DNA from: JACRBK01 sp964427955
GTDB taxonomy: Bacteria; Chloroflexota; Anaerolineae; Aggregatilineales; Aggregatilineaceae
Direction of reading: 5' to 3'
Length of the DNA: 14,306 nucleotides
NCBI GenBank assembly: GCA_964427955.1
Contig: CAYRWY010000111.1
Coordinates: forward strand, 1 to 14,306
The notes under the pieces are model-generated. The model was not told the DNA's origin and made no database searches. It worked only from the letters and a program-made list of their open reading frames with translations. This document shows positions 4,568-13,264 of this stretch, in pieces; positions within the stretch are counted from its first letter, which is position 1; every line of letters starts with the position of its first letter. Both the position numbers and the translations under genes were made by a program.

Positions 4568-7500
4568 TTACGGCTGGCGAGGCAGCCGCACGGTGAAAGT
4601 GGTCCCCGGTCCAACGTGGCCTTCGGGCAGAATCGTCCCACCATGCAGCTCGACGGCGTGTTGAGTGATGCTCAATCCCAGCCCGGTGCCCGAGATCGTC
4701 CCGACGTTGGACCCCCGGTGGAAAGGCTCAAACAAGTGCTTCAGGTCCTCTTCGGGGATGCCGATTCCTTCATCTTTCACCCGCAGCATGATCTCGCCAT
4801 CGTCACAGGACAGGTCGATCTGGACGGACTTTTCCGCCGGGGAATATTTGAGAGCATTCGAAACCAGGTTGTAGATCACCTGGCGCATCAGGCGCGCATC
4901 AAAAGAACCCAATACCGGTGACGCGGCACAGGCATACAGGATGCGGCCCCGGTACTCCGCCTGGCTGACGTATTCCTCGACAATCTCCTCGCACAAGGCG
5001 TTCAGATCACCCGGCTGAGGATCAAACTCGATACGCCCGGCCTGAAGACGCGCCAGGTGCAGCACCTCTTCCATAATGTCTTTCATGTGCGTGACCTGCT
5101 GGGCGATCTTCTGCAACCGCGCGTCAACCTGCCCCGGAGACATGCGGTCGCGATAGTGCATCAGAGTCTCCGAGGTGGCCAAAATCGTGGCCAACGGAGT
5201 GCGGAATTCGTGCGAGGCCACCGACACGAAACGAGTCTTGAGATCACCCAGTTCCTTTTCCTGGGCGAGCGCCTGCCGCAGCGCCTGTTCGACCTGCCGC
5301 CGTTGGGTGACATCAATTATGAAACCGATGATCACCGGCCCAGCGGACGTATCGACGGGGCGCAGCCGGATGTCCGCCGAAAAGAGGCTGCCGTCCTTGC
5401 GCAGGACCGGGACATCGAACATGCCGCCGCGACGACCCGCCAGGTCATTCAGGTACAGCTTACGGTGACCAACGTGCTGATTCCAGAGCGCCTCCGGGAT
5501 CAGCACCTCGACCGGCTGCCCCAACAGTGCCTCATGCTCGTAGCCCAACAGCTTCTCCGCCTCCTGGTTGGCCAGGAGGACCACACCCTCCGCATCCGTG
5601 ATGAACGCCGCAATTGGCGCCGAGTCGATGAACAGGCGATAGCGCGCCTCGCTGTCGCGCAGGGCGGACTCGGCCCGCTTGCGCGACAGCAGCGATCCCA
5701 CGGTGAGGGCATACAGGGCCAGGATATCGAGCTGGGCCTGGGTGATCGGGCGGTGGTGAACGCCGTTATCGACCACCAGCCACCCCATCACTTCAAGATC
5801 CCACAGCGCGGCGGCGGCATGTTGTCCCCTCCCGACCGCCTGCAAACTGCTGAAGATCGTGTCATCTTCCTCGAAGATGAACGTGGCTTCGCGGTCCAGC
5901 GTGCGCTTGAGAATGCCCGACAGGTTGTCGATGCTCAGCCGGAAATCATGCTCATCCGTAATCTGGCCCTGGAGATCGGTGCCATAGGTTCCCAGGGCTA
6001 CGCCATCTTTGTATAGGAAGAAACCCATGCGCTCGAAGCCGAAGCGTGCCAGCGCTTGTTCGACGGTGCAGCGGCAGAAGTCGTCGAGCGTCTCCATGTG
6101 AGTGAGCAGGATCGTGATCTCATGCAGCGCCTTGAGATATTCCTGCATCTGGCGCTCATCCTGGTGCTTGCGGGCCAGCGCCACCTCAGCTCGTTTGCGC
6201 TCGGTGATATCGTGCACCGTGCACACCAGGCCATCGCCAGACACGTATTGCAGGCTCAGCTCAATACTGAGCGTCGCCCCGTCCACGCGGCGCAGCCGGA
6301 CCTCGATCTGGGGAGAGGCGAGGCTCTGCATGGCCAGCCTGACATTTTCGAGGACGCTGGCCTGATCCTCTTCGACCACCACCTCCATCAGGCTTCTGGG
6401 CGAGGTGTCGGTCCCGACCAACAAGTTAAAGGCCAGGTTGGCCTGCATGATACTCAGGTCCTGCTCGATCAGCAGAATGCCATCGCGGCTGTTGTTCAGG
6501 ATAGCTTCCTGACGCCCCTTGGCCGCTTCCAGTTCGGCGGTGCGCTCGCTCACACGCTGTTCGAGCAGGGTTGCGTGTTGGACCAGTTCTTCGGCCATGC
6601 GCAGATGCCGCATGGCGATCGTCAACTGGCTGGACACCTCGACGGCGATATCCCGGTGTTCGGACGTGAAAAAGCCCGGCGTGGCATCGTTCAAGACCAG
6701 CACCCCGTAGGGGTGATCCTTATCGCCCAGAAGCACGTGCAGAAAAGCGCGCATCCCATCGGCCATCATGCGCTGCGACGACGAATGGAGATCCGGGCGC
6801 AGCCCAATGTCGTCGATCAGCCTGACCCCCTTCGCGTCGAACGATTCCAGATAGCCGGAAGGGACGGGCAGGCGCAGCCCCAGATGAAAGCTGGTCGAAA
6901 CGGCAGATTCCCTGGAAAAAACGATGGCTTCTCCGGTGTCGAGGTCGAATAACCCGGCGCCCGCCTGCTGGCAGGGAATGAGCAGGCGAATATTCTTCAG
7001 CGTCGCGTCGATCAGCGCCTGAGCCGAGCCCCCCGCGATCAAGGCGAGGTCAATCGTGTGCAATCCTTCCAGCCGCCGGGAATACCGCTGGATCGCTTGC
7101 TGAGACCCTTCCAGATCGGTGGCACGGTGCGCCAACGCCTCGATGAGCTGGGCCTTGTGAACGGCAATCGACATCTGATCGGCAATCTCCAGGGCGATTT
7201 CGATCAGATCTCCGGTGAAATAGTCAGGGAGCAGGGAATTGAACTTGATCAGGCCGATCAGGCGGCCTTCGACGTGCAATCTCACCAGGAGCTTGCTCCG
7301 GATGCCTTCCCGATGAAGCTGCCGCAGTTCCTCGCTCGAACTCCGGTCAAGATTCCGGGCCAGCACATAAGGCCGGACGACCAGCGGCTCGACCAGGTCA
7401 CGATCGATCGCATACGTCTGCCCCGCGGTGATCGCCGTCGGACGATCCGAATAGGCGGCCAGAATATAAGTCGTGCCCGCCTCCAGATCGGCAGTCGCCA

Positions 7501-7783
7501 CCGACACGCGATCACAGGGCACCATCGCCAACATGTGGTCCAGCGCCACTGTGGCTACCTCTTGGAGCGACACCGCACCGAGGATCGCGCGATCCAGGCG
7601 GTGCAGTCCTTCCAGCCGGTGTGCGATGCGCTGTGTGGACCGGTTTCCGGCATCTCTCAAACGTCCCGGTTCGGGATCTGGGGCAGCCGTGGAAGCTAAC
7701 CGCGCCTCCAATTCAGCGATGCGGGTTCTCGCTTGGGCGAGTTCACGTTCAAGCTCGCCCAACTGGCCCTGAAGATCTTGCAT
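4568..7783 (-). CDS. Orphan multi-GAF/PAS sensor histidine kinase
   Basis: A soluble 1071-residue sensor kinase that should autophosphorylate on His and pass phosphate to an unseen response regulator. Counting from ATG 7783: coiled coil 1-35; GAF1 about 55-215; GAF2 about 235-400; coiled coil 400-425; PAS1 about 425-535 (ending VHDITERKRAE); GAF3 about 550-705; PAS2 about 710-835; HisKA with H858 in SVASHEFRTPL; HATPase_c with N-box NLVSNALKY (N972), G1 DEGIGIP (1004-1010) and G2 GTGLGL (1032-1037). All kinase motifs are intact. No membrane segment or signal peptide is present, so it probably senses cytoplasmic signals; ligands are unknown. I prefer the ATG because AAGGA lies 7 nt upstream. 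A TTG six codons earlier (7801) is the alternative. No response regulator is encoded in the window. Confidence 0.93.
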   Translation of the reverse strand: MQDLQGQLGELERELAQARTRIAELEARLASTAAPDPEPGRLRDAGNRSTQRIAHRLEGLHRLDRAILGAVSLQEVATVALDHMLAMVPCDRVSVATADLEAGTTYILAAYSDRPTAITAGQTYAIDRDLVEPLVVRPYVLARNLDRSSSEELRQLHREGIRSKLLVRLHVEGRLIGLIKFNSLLPDYFTGDLIEIALEIADQMSIAVHKAQLIEALAHRATDLEGSQQAIQRYSRRLEGLHTIDLALIAGGSAQALIDATLKNIRLLIPCQQAGAGLFDLDTGEAIVFSRESAVSTSFHLGLRLPVPSGYLESFDAKGVRLIDDIGLRPDLHSSSQRMMADGMRAFLHVLLGDKDHPYGVLVLNDATPGFFTSEHRDIAVEVSSQLTIAMRHLRMAEELVQHATLLEQRVSERTAELEAAKGRQEAILNNSRDGILLIEQDLSIMQANLAFNLLVGTDTSPRSLMEVVVEEDQASVLENVRLAMQSLASPQIEVRLRRVDGATLSIELSLQYVSGDGLVCTVHDITERKRAEVALARKHQDERQMQEYLKALHEITILLTHMETLDDFCRCTVEQALARFGFERMGFFLYKDGVALGTYGTDLQGQITDEHDFRLSIDNLSGILKRTLDREATFIFEEDDTIFSSLQAVGRGQHAAAALWDLEVMGWLVVDNGVHHRPITQAQLDILALYALTVGSLLSRKRAESALRDSEARYRLFIDSAPIAAFITDAEGVVLLANQEAEKLLGYEHEALLGQPVEVLIPEALWNQHVGHRKLYLNDLAGRRGGMFDVPVLRKDGSLFSADIRLRPVDTSAGPVIIGFIIDVTQRRQVEQALRQALAQEKELGDLKTRFVSVASHEFRTPLATILATSETLMHYRDRMSPGQVDARLQKIAQQVTHMKDIMEEVLHLARLQAGRIEFDPQPGDLNALCEEIVEEYVSQAEYRGRILYACAASPVLGSFDARLMRQVIYNLVSNALKYSPAEKSVQIDLSCDDGEIMLRVKDEGIGIPEEDLKHLFEPFHRGSNVGTISGTGLGLSITQHAVELHGGTILPEGHVGPGTTFTVRLPRQP

Positions 7784-7854
7784 CGGATTATCCTTGGCCA
7801 AGGGTCAATTTATCGTGGGTTGATCAACTTCGTAATCCACATTGGTTTGAGTTG

Positions 7855-7860
7855 ATTATA
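7855..7860 (-). promoter_or_regulatory. Possible -10 element of the sensor kinase gene
   Basis: The minus strand reads TATAAT here, about 72 nt before the kinase ATG, but there is no recognisable -35 at 16-18 nt. A 10-bp palindrome GTTGATCAAC (7819-7828) lies between it and the gene and could be an operator. Confidence 0.35.
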
Positions 7861-7918
7861 CTACATTTTTCTTCAATAATTTCATGATTATCTCCACTCT
7901 TTCCCGCGATCTGCACGA

Positions 7919-7936
7919 GGACAGCCGCGGCTGTCC
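7919..7936. repeat. 18-bp perfect palindrome in the kinase/small-ORF intergenic region
   Basis: GGACAGCCG followed at once by CGGCTGTCC forms a gapless perfect palindrome. No T-run follows on either strand, so it is not a canonical terminator. The divergent intergenic region (7802-8111) shows no gene, and this palindrome is its most conspicuous structure, together with the dyad at 8062-8077. Confidence 0.55.
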
Positions 7937-8061
7937 GCCAGTCACCCGCGCCGCCGCGACCTCAATGATCTGATCTTAGGTTCGTTTCTGTACAAAGTGC
8001 CCAACATGGCCGGAGTTCGATCTAGATCATTCGCCTAATGCGTTCGGCTACGTTGCACAGT

Positions 8062-8077
8062 ACAGTACATTTACTGT
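8062..8077. promoter_or_regulatory. Operator-like dyad upstream of the small gene
   Basis: ACAGTA (8062-8067) and TACTGT (8072-8077) are perfect inverted arms around CATT. A preceding ACAGTAC overlaps as a direct repeat. The dyad lies 35 nt before the small gene's ATG, where a repressor or activator could bind near the promoter. I cannot match it to a named regulator. Confidence 0.4.
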
Positions 8078-8111
8078 TCCTGTCAGGGAATTTACGAGGA
8101 GGTATTCCATC

Positions 8112-8363
8112 ATGACACCCGATCTCCACAGCATTCTCTGGGAAGACCTGAGTGAAGCCCAATCGCGCATCGGCAAGACGCTGGCCGCTCTGCAAAAGCT
8201 GGAGCACGCCATCCAGGAAGGCACCGTGGATCAGCCGACGCACCAGGACAGCAACCGGCTGAACCGCCTGATGGTGCTGGCCGATCTGCTGTACGCCGAG
8301 ATTCGTCCCTGGACCGAAGAACTGATCCCGGCTCCTCGCAAGAACAACGAACTGCACGCCTAG
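8112..8363 (+). CDS. Small hypothetical protein (83 aa)
   Basis: I do not recognise this family. AGGAGG lies about 9 nt before the ATG and a hairpin terminator follows, so it looks like a real single-gene unit. The 83-residue product is acidic and mostly helical. Residues 1-38 (LHSILWEDLSEAQSRIGKTLAALQKLEHAI) and 46-68 (SNRLNRLMVLADLLYAEIRPW) could form two amphipathic helices joined by a Gly/Thr/Pro loop, a possible helical hairpin. It has no signal peptide, Cys or membrane segment. It is divergent from the kinase and convergent with the lactate dehydrogenase gene, so neighbours give no role. A small cytoplasmic helical protein or adaptor is all that can be said. Confidence 0.75.
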   Translation: MTPDLHSILWEDLSEAQSRIGKTLAALQKLEHAIQEGTVDQPTHQDSNRLNRLMVLADLLYAEIRPWTEELIPAPRKNNELHA

Positions 8364-8372
8364 GCCCCGCTA

Positions 8373-8404
8373 GCAGGCACCGCTACCAGGGCCTGCGACT
8401 TTTT
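8373..8404 (+). terminator. Intrinsic terminator of the small gene
   Basis: GCAGGC (8373-8378) pairs with GCCTGC (8391-8396) around a 12-nt loop, with a T5 tract at 8400-8404. It begins 10 nt after the stop codon. Confidence 0.65.
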
Positions 8405-8440
8405 CCCCTTTACGGCTCTTATACCCTCAGATTCATCAGA

Positions 8441-9391
8441 TCAATCCGATAAACCATCCACACTGGTGATAGCGTCGCGCACGACCTGGGCACTGGCGCG
8501 CAGACGAGCACGTTCCTCGTCGTCCAGCCGCAGCAGGCAGGTCGAGATCACCCCGTTCCCGCCGAGCAGGTTGGGCAGCGCCACCGTCACGTCCGGAACT
8601 CCGTCCACCTCCGCCGACGGCGTGCAGACGGTGAGCAGCGCCCGCTGATCGCGCAGGATCACCTCGACGATGCGCGCCATCGCGCTGCCGATCCCGTAGA
8701 AGGTCGCGCCCTTGCCCGCGATGATGCGGTAGGCGGCGTTGCGCACCTGGTCGTCGATCTCGCGCTGTACTTCCGGCGTGATCTCGCTGCCCGGCTCGAC
8801 ACAGAATTCGGCGAGTGGTATCCCACCTATACCCACCGCCGACCAGGCCAGCACCTCCGAGTCGCCGTGCTCGCCCAGCACGTAGGCGTGGACGTGCTGG
8901 GGATCGACCCCCAGCCGACGCCCCAACAACGCCCGAAAGCGCGCCGTATCCAGCGTCGTCCCCGACCCGATCACACGCGCGCTGGGCACCCCGAACGCCG
9001 CGGCATAACGCGCCGCGAGGTGAGTCATGATGTCCACCGGGTTGGTGGCGATGAGCAGCACCGCGTCCGGCGCGTGGGTCAGGATCGCGGGGATCATGGT
9101 CTGAAAGATCGCCGCGTTCTTTTCCAGCAGTTGCAGGCGCGTCTCGCCCGGCTTCTGGGCGACCCCGGCGGTGACGATCACCACTTTGCAGTCGTCGAGA
9201 TCGGCATACTCGCCCGCGCGGACCTGCATGGGATGGGCAAAGGGGACCGCGTGCAGCAGGTCATCCGCTTCGGCCTGGGCCCGCTGCTTATTCAGATCGA
9301 CCAGCACCAGCTCGCGCCCAATGCCGCGCATCACCAGCGCGTACGCCGTCGTCGCACCGACGGCCCCACTTCCCACGATTCCGATTTTCAT
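8441..9391 (-). CDS. ldh: L-lactate dehydrogenase (NAD-dependent)
   Basis: The enzyme interconverts pyruvate and L-lactate with NAD, regenerating NAD+ in fermentation. I use the ATG at 9391 because AGGAGG lies 5 nt upstream and MKIGIVGSGAVG begins the Rossmann fold directly. A longer in-frame extension to 9511 has no family counterpart. The 316-residue length is typical. Visible residues are GSGAVG (7-12), D32 for NAD ribose, Q79 and R85 in QKPGETR, N117, D148 and R151 in LDTARF, and H175 in the signature LGEHGDSE. Gln rather than Arg at position 79 (the classic 102 position) indicates lactate over malate specificity. The gene is monocistronic and divergent from the lipoprotein gene. Confidence 0.93.
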   Translation of the reverse strand: MKIGIVGSGAVGATTAYALVMRGIGRELVLVDLNKQRAQAEADDLLHAVPFAHPMQVRAGEYADLDDCKVVIVTAGVAQKPGETRLQLLEKNAAIFQTMIPAILTHAPDAVLLIATNPVDIMTHLAARYAAAFGVPSARVIGSGTTLDTARFRALLGRRLGVDPQHVHAYVLGEHGDSEVLAWSAVGIGGIPLAEFCVEPGSEITPEVQREIDDQVRNAAYRIIAGKGATFYGIGSAMARIVEVILRDQRALLTVCTPSAEVDGVPDVTVALPNLLGGNGVISTCLLRLDDEERARLRASAQVVRDAITSVDGLSD

Positions 9392-9433
9392 AATGCCTCC
9401 TAGGTACTCGTGGAGAAACCAGCCAGACATGGT

Positions 9434-9459
9434 AGCATAGAAAAATAGTCGGCTGTCAA
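9434..9459 (-). promoter_or_regulatory. Possible ldh promoter
   Basis: On the minus strand TTGACA (9454-9459) precedes TATGCT (9434-9439), but the spacing is only 14 nt, shorter than usual. It lies about 43 nt upstream of the ldh ATG. The -35 is perfect; the -10 assignment is doubtful. Confidence 0.35.
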
Positions 9460-9537
9460 GTGAGAGTCTAAAGCCGCCTTCCCCCAATTGCCACTGGCGC
9501 ATGTCGAGCAAAATACGCGCAGATGGGGGGAGTAGCT

Positions 9538-9543
9538 TATAAT
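9538..9543 (+). promoter_or_regulatory. Possible -10 element of the thioredoxin-fold lipoprotein gene
   Basis: TATAAT lies 29 nt upstream of the ATG on the plus strand, with no clear -35 at 16-18 nt. Weak evidence only. Confidence 0.3.
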
Positions 9544-9572
9544 AATGGCAATCTTAGCCCGTGAGGATAACC

Positions 9573-10370
9573 ATGCGGAACGCTCAACGGATAATCCTGA
9601 CCCTCCTGATCATGTTCGTGCTGGCAGGGTGCAAGACCGGCAAGAAAGAAACGCCGACCCAACTGGATGCGGCCCACCAGGAGGCCCAACGGCTCACGGC
9701 TCAGGCTCCGAGCGCCACCTGGACGCCCTGGCCCACCCCCTGGCCAGCGACCGCCACGCGCACCCCGCAGCGCGCTACCCCTACCCCCACGCCGTGGCCC
9801 ACCAAGGACCCGGATGCCACCGAGGCCGTGGTCGAAAATCTGACCGCCGAGACGGCCCAGGGGGACTGGCTGCTCAAACCGTTCACGGACGAGCACGGCC
9901 AGGAGCACACGCTGGCGGATTTCACCGGGCGGCCCATCATTTTGGAAACCATCTCGGCCTCCTGCGCGATCTGCATCGAGCAGCAGCAGGTCATCGCCCA
10001 GGCCATCCAGGATCGCGCCGATCAGGGCGTGCTCTCGGACACCGTCTTCATCGCGCTGGGTGTCATTCCGGGCGAAACGCCGGGCCTGATCCAATCGGTG
10101 ATGCAGGATCAACTGGGTGCCGACTGGGCGCCGATTGAAAACGTCCGCAGCGAGGATACGCCGTCCGACTACCTGTTTGGCGTGGCCAGCGACGAGCTGC
10201 TCAAGACGCTCGCCGCGACCTTCGGGCCGACAGTGCTGGACCCCGAAGAGGTGATGGTCATCGTCATCGAAAAAAATGGGCTGGCGCATCCCTTCCCGAC
10301 CGGGGAGGTCAGCTTCCGGAGCCTGCGCGACGCGATCACCGCTTATGCCAACCCGCCGGAAGGGGAGTAA
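9573..10370 (+). CDS. Lipoprotein with thioredoxin-like (TlpA/SCO1-type) domain
   Basis: The 265-residue protein is probably exported, lipid-anchored and redox-active. The ATG at 9573 is preferred because GAGG lies 6 nt upstream; a GTG at 9561 would overlap that site. Residues 1-20 are a lipoprotein signal ending in the lipobox VLAGC (C20). Residues about 48-80 form a Trp/Thr/Pro-rich spacer (TWTPWPTPWP). From about 97 the domain reads LLKPFTDEHGQEHTLADFTGRP, a TlpA/AhpC/SCO-like entry, then an SASCAIC motif with C131 and C134 (CxxC). The partner could be a cytochrome or copper-site protein, but none is encoded here. The CAIC spacing fits thiol-disulfide exchange or SCO-type metal handling; I cannot choose between them. 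Confidence 0.82.
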   Translation: MRNAQRIILTLLIMFVLAGCKTGKKETPTQLDAAHQEAQRLTAQAPSATWTPWPTPWPATATRTPQRATPTPTPWPTKDPDATEAVVENLTAETAQGDWLLKPFTDEHGQEHTLADFTGRPIILETISASCAICIEQQQVIAQAIQDRADQGVLSDTVFIALGVIPGETPGLIQSVMQDQLGADWAPIENVRSEDTPSDYLFGVASDELLKTLAATFGPTVLDPEEVMVIVIEKNGLAHPFPTGEVSFRSLRDAITAYANPPEGE

Positions 10371-10517
10371 AGGCGACGACTTTCGGGCGTTTTTCCACCG
10401 ATCATTGCACGAGGGGTGGACCGGCCCCCATCATTCGGCATAGACTGAGAATAGGGATTTCAGGCGGACCTGCGACGTTCCGCATTTATCATCTAACTCG
10501 ACAAAGGAGGCCGCGCC

Positions 10518-12239
10518 ATGACTGTGAGTGAACGCGCACGGCGTATATCCTGGCCGGTGGGCTTGGTGCTGGGGCTGCTGATCGCCGCCGCCCTGGCCTG
10601 CAATCTCACGACCAAGAGCGATAAAGAGAAGCAAACCGGGACTCCTGTCGGCGGCGGAGGCCGTCCGGGGGTGGTGATTCAGGCGCCCCAGGACAGCGCG
10701 CAGGTGTTGGTCGACAATGACGTCCTGCTCTACGCCGTCGCCACCGATCCGGTCGGCGTGACACGCGTCGAACTGCTGGTGAACAACTTCGTGGTCGCCT
10801 CGCAGGCGTCGCCCAGCCTGGACACCGGAGACAAGGAATTCAAGGTCCTGCTCAAGTGGCGCCCGGCCAACGTCGGCCAGCAGCGCATCGAAGTCGTGCC
10901 CTGGCGCGGGACGGTGCGCGGCGAGTCGGCCTTCGTCAACCTGATCGTGCGCGCCAAAGCGAGCGACATCAGCCAGACGCCCGCCGCGACGCTGGCCTTC
11001 ATCACGCCCACCCAGATCGCAAACACCACGTGCCGCGCGCAGATCGCGGTCGGGGCGCTCAACGTCCGCAGCGGGCCGGGCATGGTCTACACGGTCATCG
11101 GATCGGCCAGCATTGGCCAGGAATTGACCATCACCGGGCGGCAGCTCTATCCCGATCCCTGGTGGCAGGTGATCTACAACGGCCAGTGGGCCTGGGTCAG
11201 CGGGTACTACGCCAACGCGCTGGGCGACTGCGCGGGCATCGGCATCGTGCTGCCGCCGCCCACGCCGTACATCCTGCCCCTGACGCCGATCCCGACCATC
11301 CCGCCGACGCAGACTCCGCTGCCGCCGACGCCCACGCCGATCATCCCGACCCTGCCGCCGGGCACGCCCACCCCGACCGCCACGCCGGACTCCTGCCGCG
11401 TGCGCATCAGCACGGACGGCGTACCGGTCTACAGCGGTCCCGGCCCGATGTACGCGCGCATGACGATCCTGACCGCCGGGCAGAAATTTGAAATCACCGG
11501 GCGCGATCCGTCGAGCAAGTGGTGGCAGATCGCCATCGCCGGGACGTTCGGCTGGGTGGAAGCCAAGCAGGGCGAACAGCGCGGCGACTGCTCGCACGTG
11601 AAAGTCAGCGCGATCCCGCCCACCCCGACGGCGACCTCCACCGCGACGAATACGCCGATCAGCACCTGGACGCCGCTCCCGACCAACACGGCGACGCTGA
11701 CGCCCAGTGTGACGCTGACCGGGACGCAATCCCCGACGGCCACGCCGACCGCCACTGAAACAGCGACGGCCACCACGGCGGCGACTCTGACCGAGACACC
11801 CACGGCCACGGTCACCGCCTCGGAAACGCCGACCGCCACCGCGACGGCTACGGAGACCACGACCATCACCTACACGCCGAGCGCGACGAATACCGGCACG
11901 CAGCCGCCGTCGCTGACTCCGACCAACACGGCCACTGCCACTGAAACGGCGACCGCAACGCCATCCGAGACGCCCACGGCGACTTCGACGGCTACGGAGA
12001 CTCCTACGGCGACCGCCACCGAAACGGCGACGACCACGGCGATTCCGACTGAGACGCCCACGGCCACCGCGACCGCCTCGGAGACGCCGACCGCCACCGT
12101 GACGGCAGTCCCGAACAATAACCCGGTGATCCAGCCGGTCGATCCGCAGTCCATGACCGTCGGCGAAACCCGCGACGTCGCTTTCACCGCCACCGATCCG
12201 GACGGCGATCCGCTCTCCAACCCGGTCGCGATCTCCGAC
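10518..12239 (+). CDS. Large modular SH3b/Ig-like lipoprotein, 5' part (cut by N gap)
   Basis: This is the 5' 574 codons of a gene continued after the gap at 12340. AAAGGAGG lies 7 nt before the ATG. Residues 1-28 are a lipoprotein signal with lipobox ALAC (C28). Residues about 50-147 are a beta-rich Ig-like domain (VVIQAPQDSAQVLVDNDVLL). Two bacterial SH3 domains follow at about 172-238 (ALNVRSGPGMVY to WWQVIYNGQWAWVSG) and 292-358 (VPVYSGPGPMYARM to WWQIAIAGTFGWVE), split by a Pro/Thr linker (245-290). Residues about 366-530 are a Thr/Ala/Pro/Glu stalk (TATPTATETATAT type). The first 91-residue Ig/cadherin-like repeat starts at 533 and is cut at residue 42. SH3b domains usually bind cell-wall or surface ligands, so a surface-anchored adhesive or wall-associated role is inferred. 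Confidence 0.88.
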
Positions 12240-12339
12240 NNNNNNNNNNNNNNNNNNNNNNNNNNNNNNNNNNNNNNNNNNNNNNNNNNNNNNNNNNNNN
12301 NNNNNNNNNNNNNNNNNNNNNNNNNNNNNNNNNNNNNNN
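12240..12339. other. Assembly gap (100 Ns)
   Basis: Exactly 100 Ns lie inside the tandem-repeat region of the large lipoprotein gene. By comparison with the complete repeat at 12425-12697, the minimum missing sequence is about 62 nt, or that plus a whole number of ~273-nt units. The 100 Ns are therefore a placeholder of arbitrary length. The frame change across the gap follows from this and is not a biological frameshift. Confidence 0.95.
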
Positions 12340-13264
12340 GGGCACGGCCAACATCACCGTCACGGTGCAGGATAACCGCGGCGGCACGGCCACCGTAACC
12401 TTCGCCGTCACCGTACAGACTCCGAATAACAACCCAGTGATCCAGCAGATCGATCCGCAGACCATGAACGTCGGCGAAACCCGCGACGTGGGCTACGCCG
12501 TCTCTGATCCGGACGGCGATCCGCTCTCCAACCCGGTCGCGATCTCGGATAATCCCGCCGTGCTGGCCTTTGCGCCCGCCGTCGGCACCATCACCCTGAC
12601 CGCCAACAGCGCGGGCACGGCCAACATCACCGTCACGGTGCAGGATAACCGCGGCGGCACGGCCACCATGACCTTCGCCGTCACCGTACAGACTCCGAAT
12701 AACAACCCGTCGATCCAGCAGATCGATCCGCAGACCATGAACGTCGGGGAAACCCGCGACGTGGGCTACGCCGTCTCTGATCCGGACGGCGATCCGCTGG
12801 TCAACTTCGTAGCCGTCTCCGACAATCCCAGCATCGCGGGCGCGTTCTCGTCGGCGCTGGGCAGCGTGACGCTGACCGCCGGATCACCCGGATCGACCAA
12901 CGTCACTGTGACGGTGCAAGACAGCCGGGGCGGCATGGCGACCATGATCTTCGGCGTCACCGTGCAGACCCCGCAGCCGGTCAACAACAACCCCGTGATC
13001 GATCCTATCGAGGCGCAGTCCATGACGGTCGGCGAAACGCGCGACCTCTCGTACAACGCCACCGATCCGGACGGCGATCCGCTCTCCAACCCGACGGCCT
13101 ACTCCGACAACGACGGCGTGGCGAGCGCGTTCTCGCCGGGTCTGGGCACGGTCAGCCTGTCCGCCAACGGCGAAGGCACGGCGACTATCACCGTGTACGT
13201 GGAAGATGGGCGCGGTGGATCGGCGACCACGACCTTCGCGATCACCGTCCAGGCCCAGCCGGTG
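12340..13264 (+). repeat. Tandem ~273-bp coding repeats
   Basis: The unit at 12425-12697 is 273 bp. The sequence before it (12340-12424) and the start of the next unit (12698 to about 12800) match it almost base for base, with a few substitutions. Later units (12698-12982 and 12983-13264) diverge progressively. A further unit starts at 12114, left of the gap. Near-identity at DNA level points to recent duplication. Confidence 0.85.

Noticed and set aside
5057..6952. Plus-strand ORFs opposite the histidine kinase
   Set aside because: The minus-strand kinase accounts for the whole region with intact domains; the plus-strand frames are compositional shadows.
8441..9391. Malate dehydrogenase as the identity of the ldh gene
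   Set aside because: The substrate loop reads QKPGETR with Gln where malate dehydrogenases have Arg, and the rest matches lactate dehydrogenase.
9392..9511. 40-residue N-terminal extension of lactate dehydrogenase
   Set aside because: The ATG at 9391 has AGGAGG at ideal spacing and begins the Rossmann strand directly; the extension resembles no LDH and overlaps the putative promoter.
10431..11729. Long minus-strand ORF (432 codons) opposite the large lipoprotein
   Set aside because: Arg/Gly/Asp-rich shadow frame opposite a convincing gene with signal peptide, SH3b domains and ribosome-binding site; it has no recognisable motif itself.
12240..12398. Genuine frameshift or premature stop in the large lipoprotein
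   Set aside because: The frame change coincides with a placeholder gap of 100 Ns inside a repeat; both sides read cleanly as parts of the same repeat unit.
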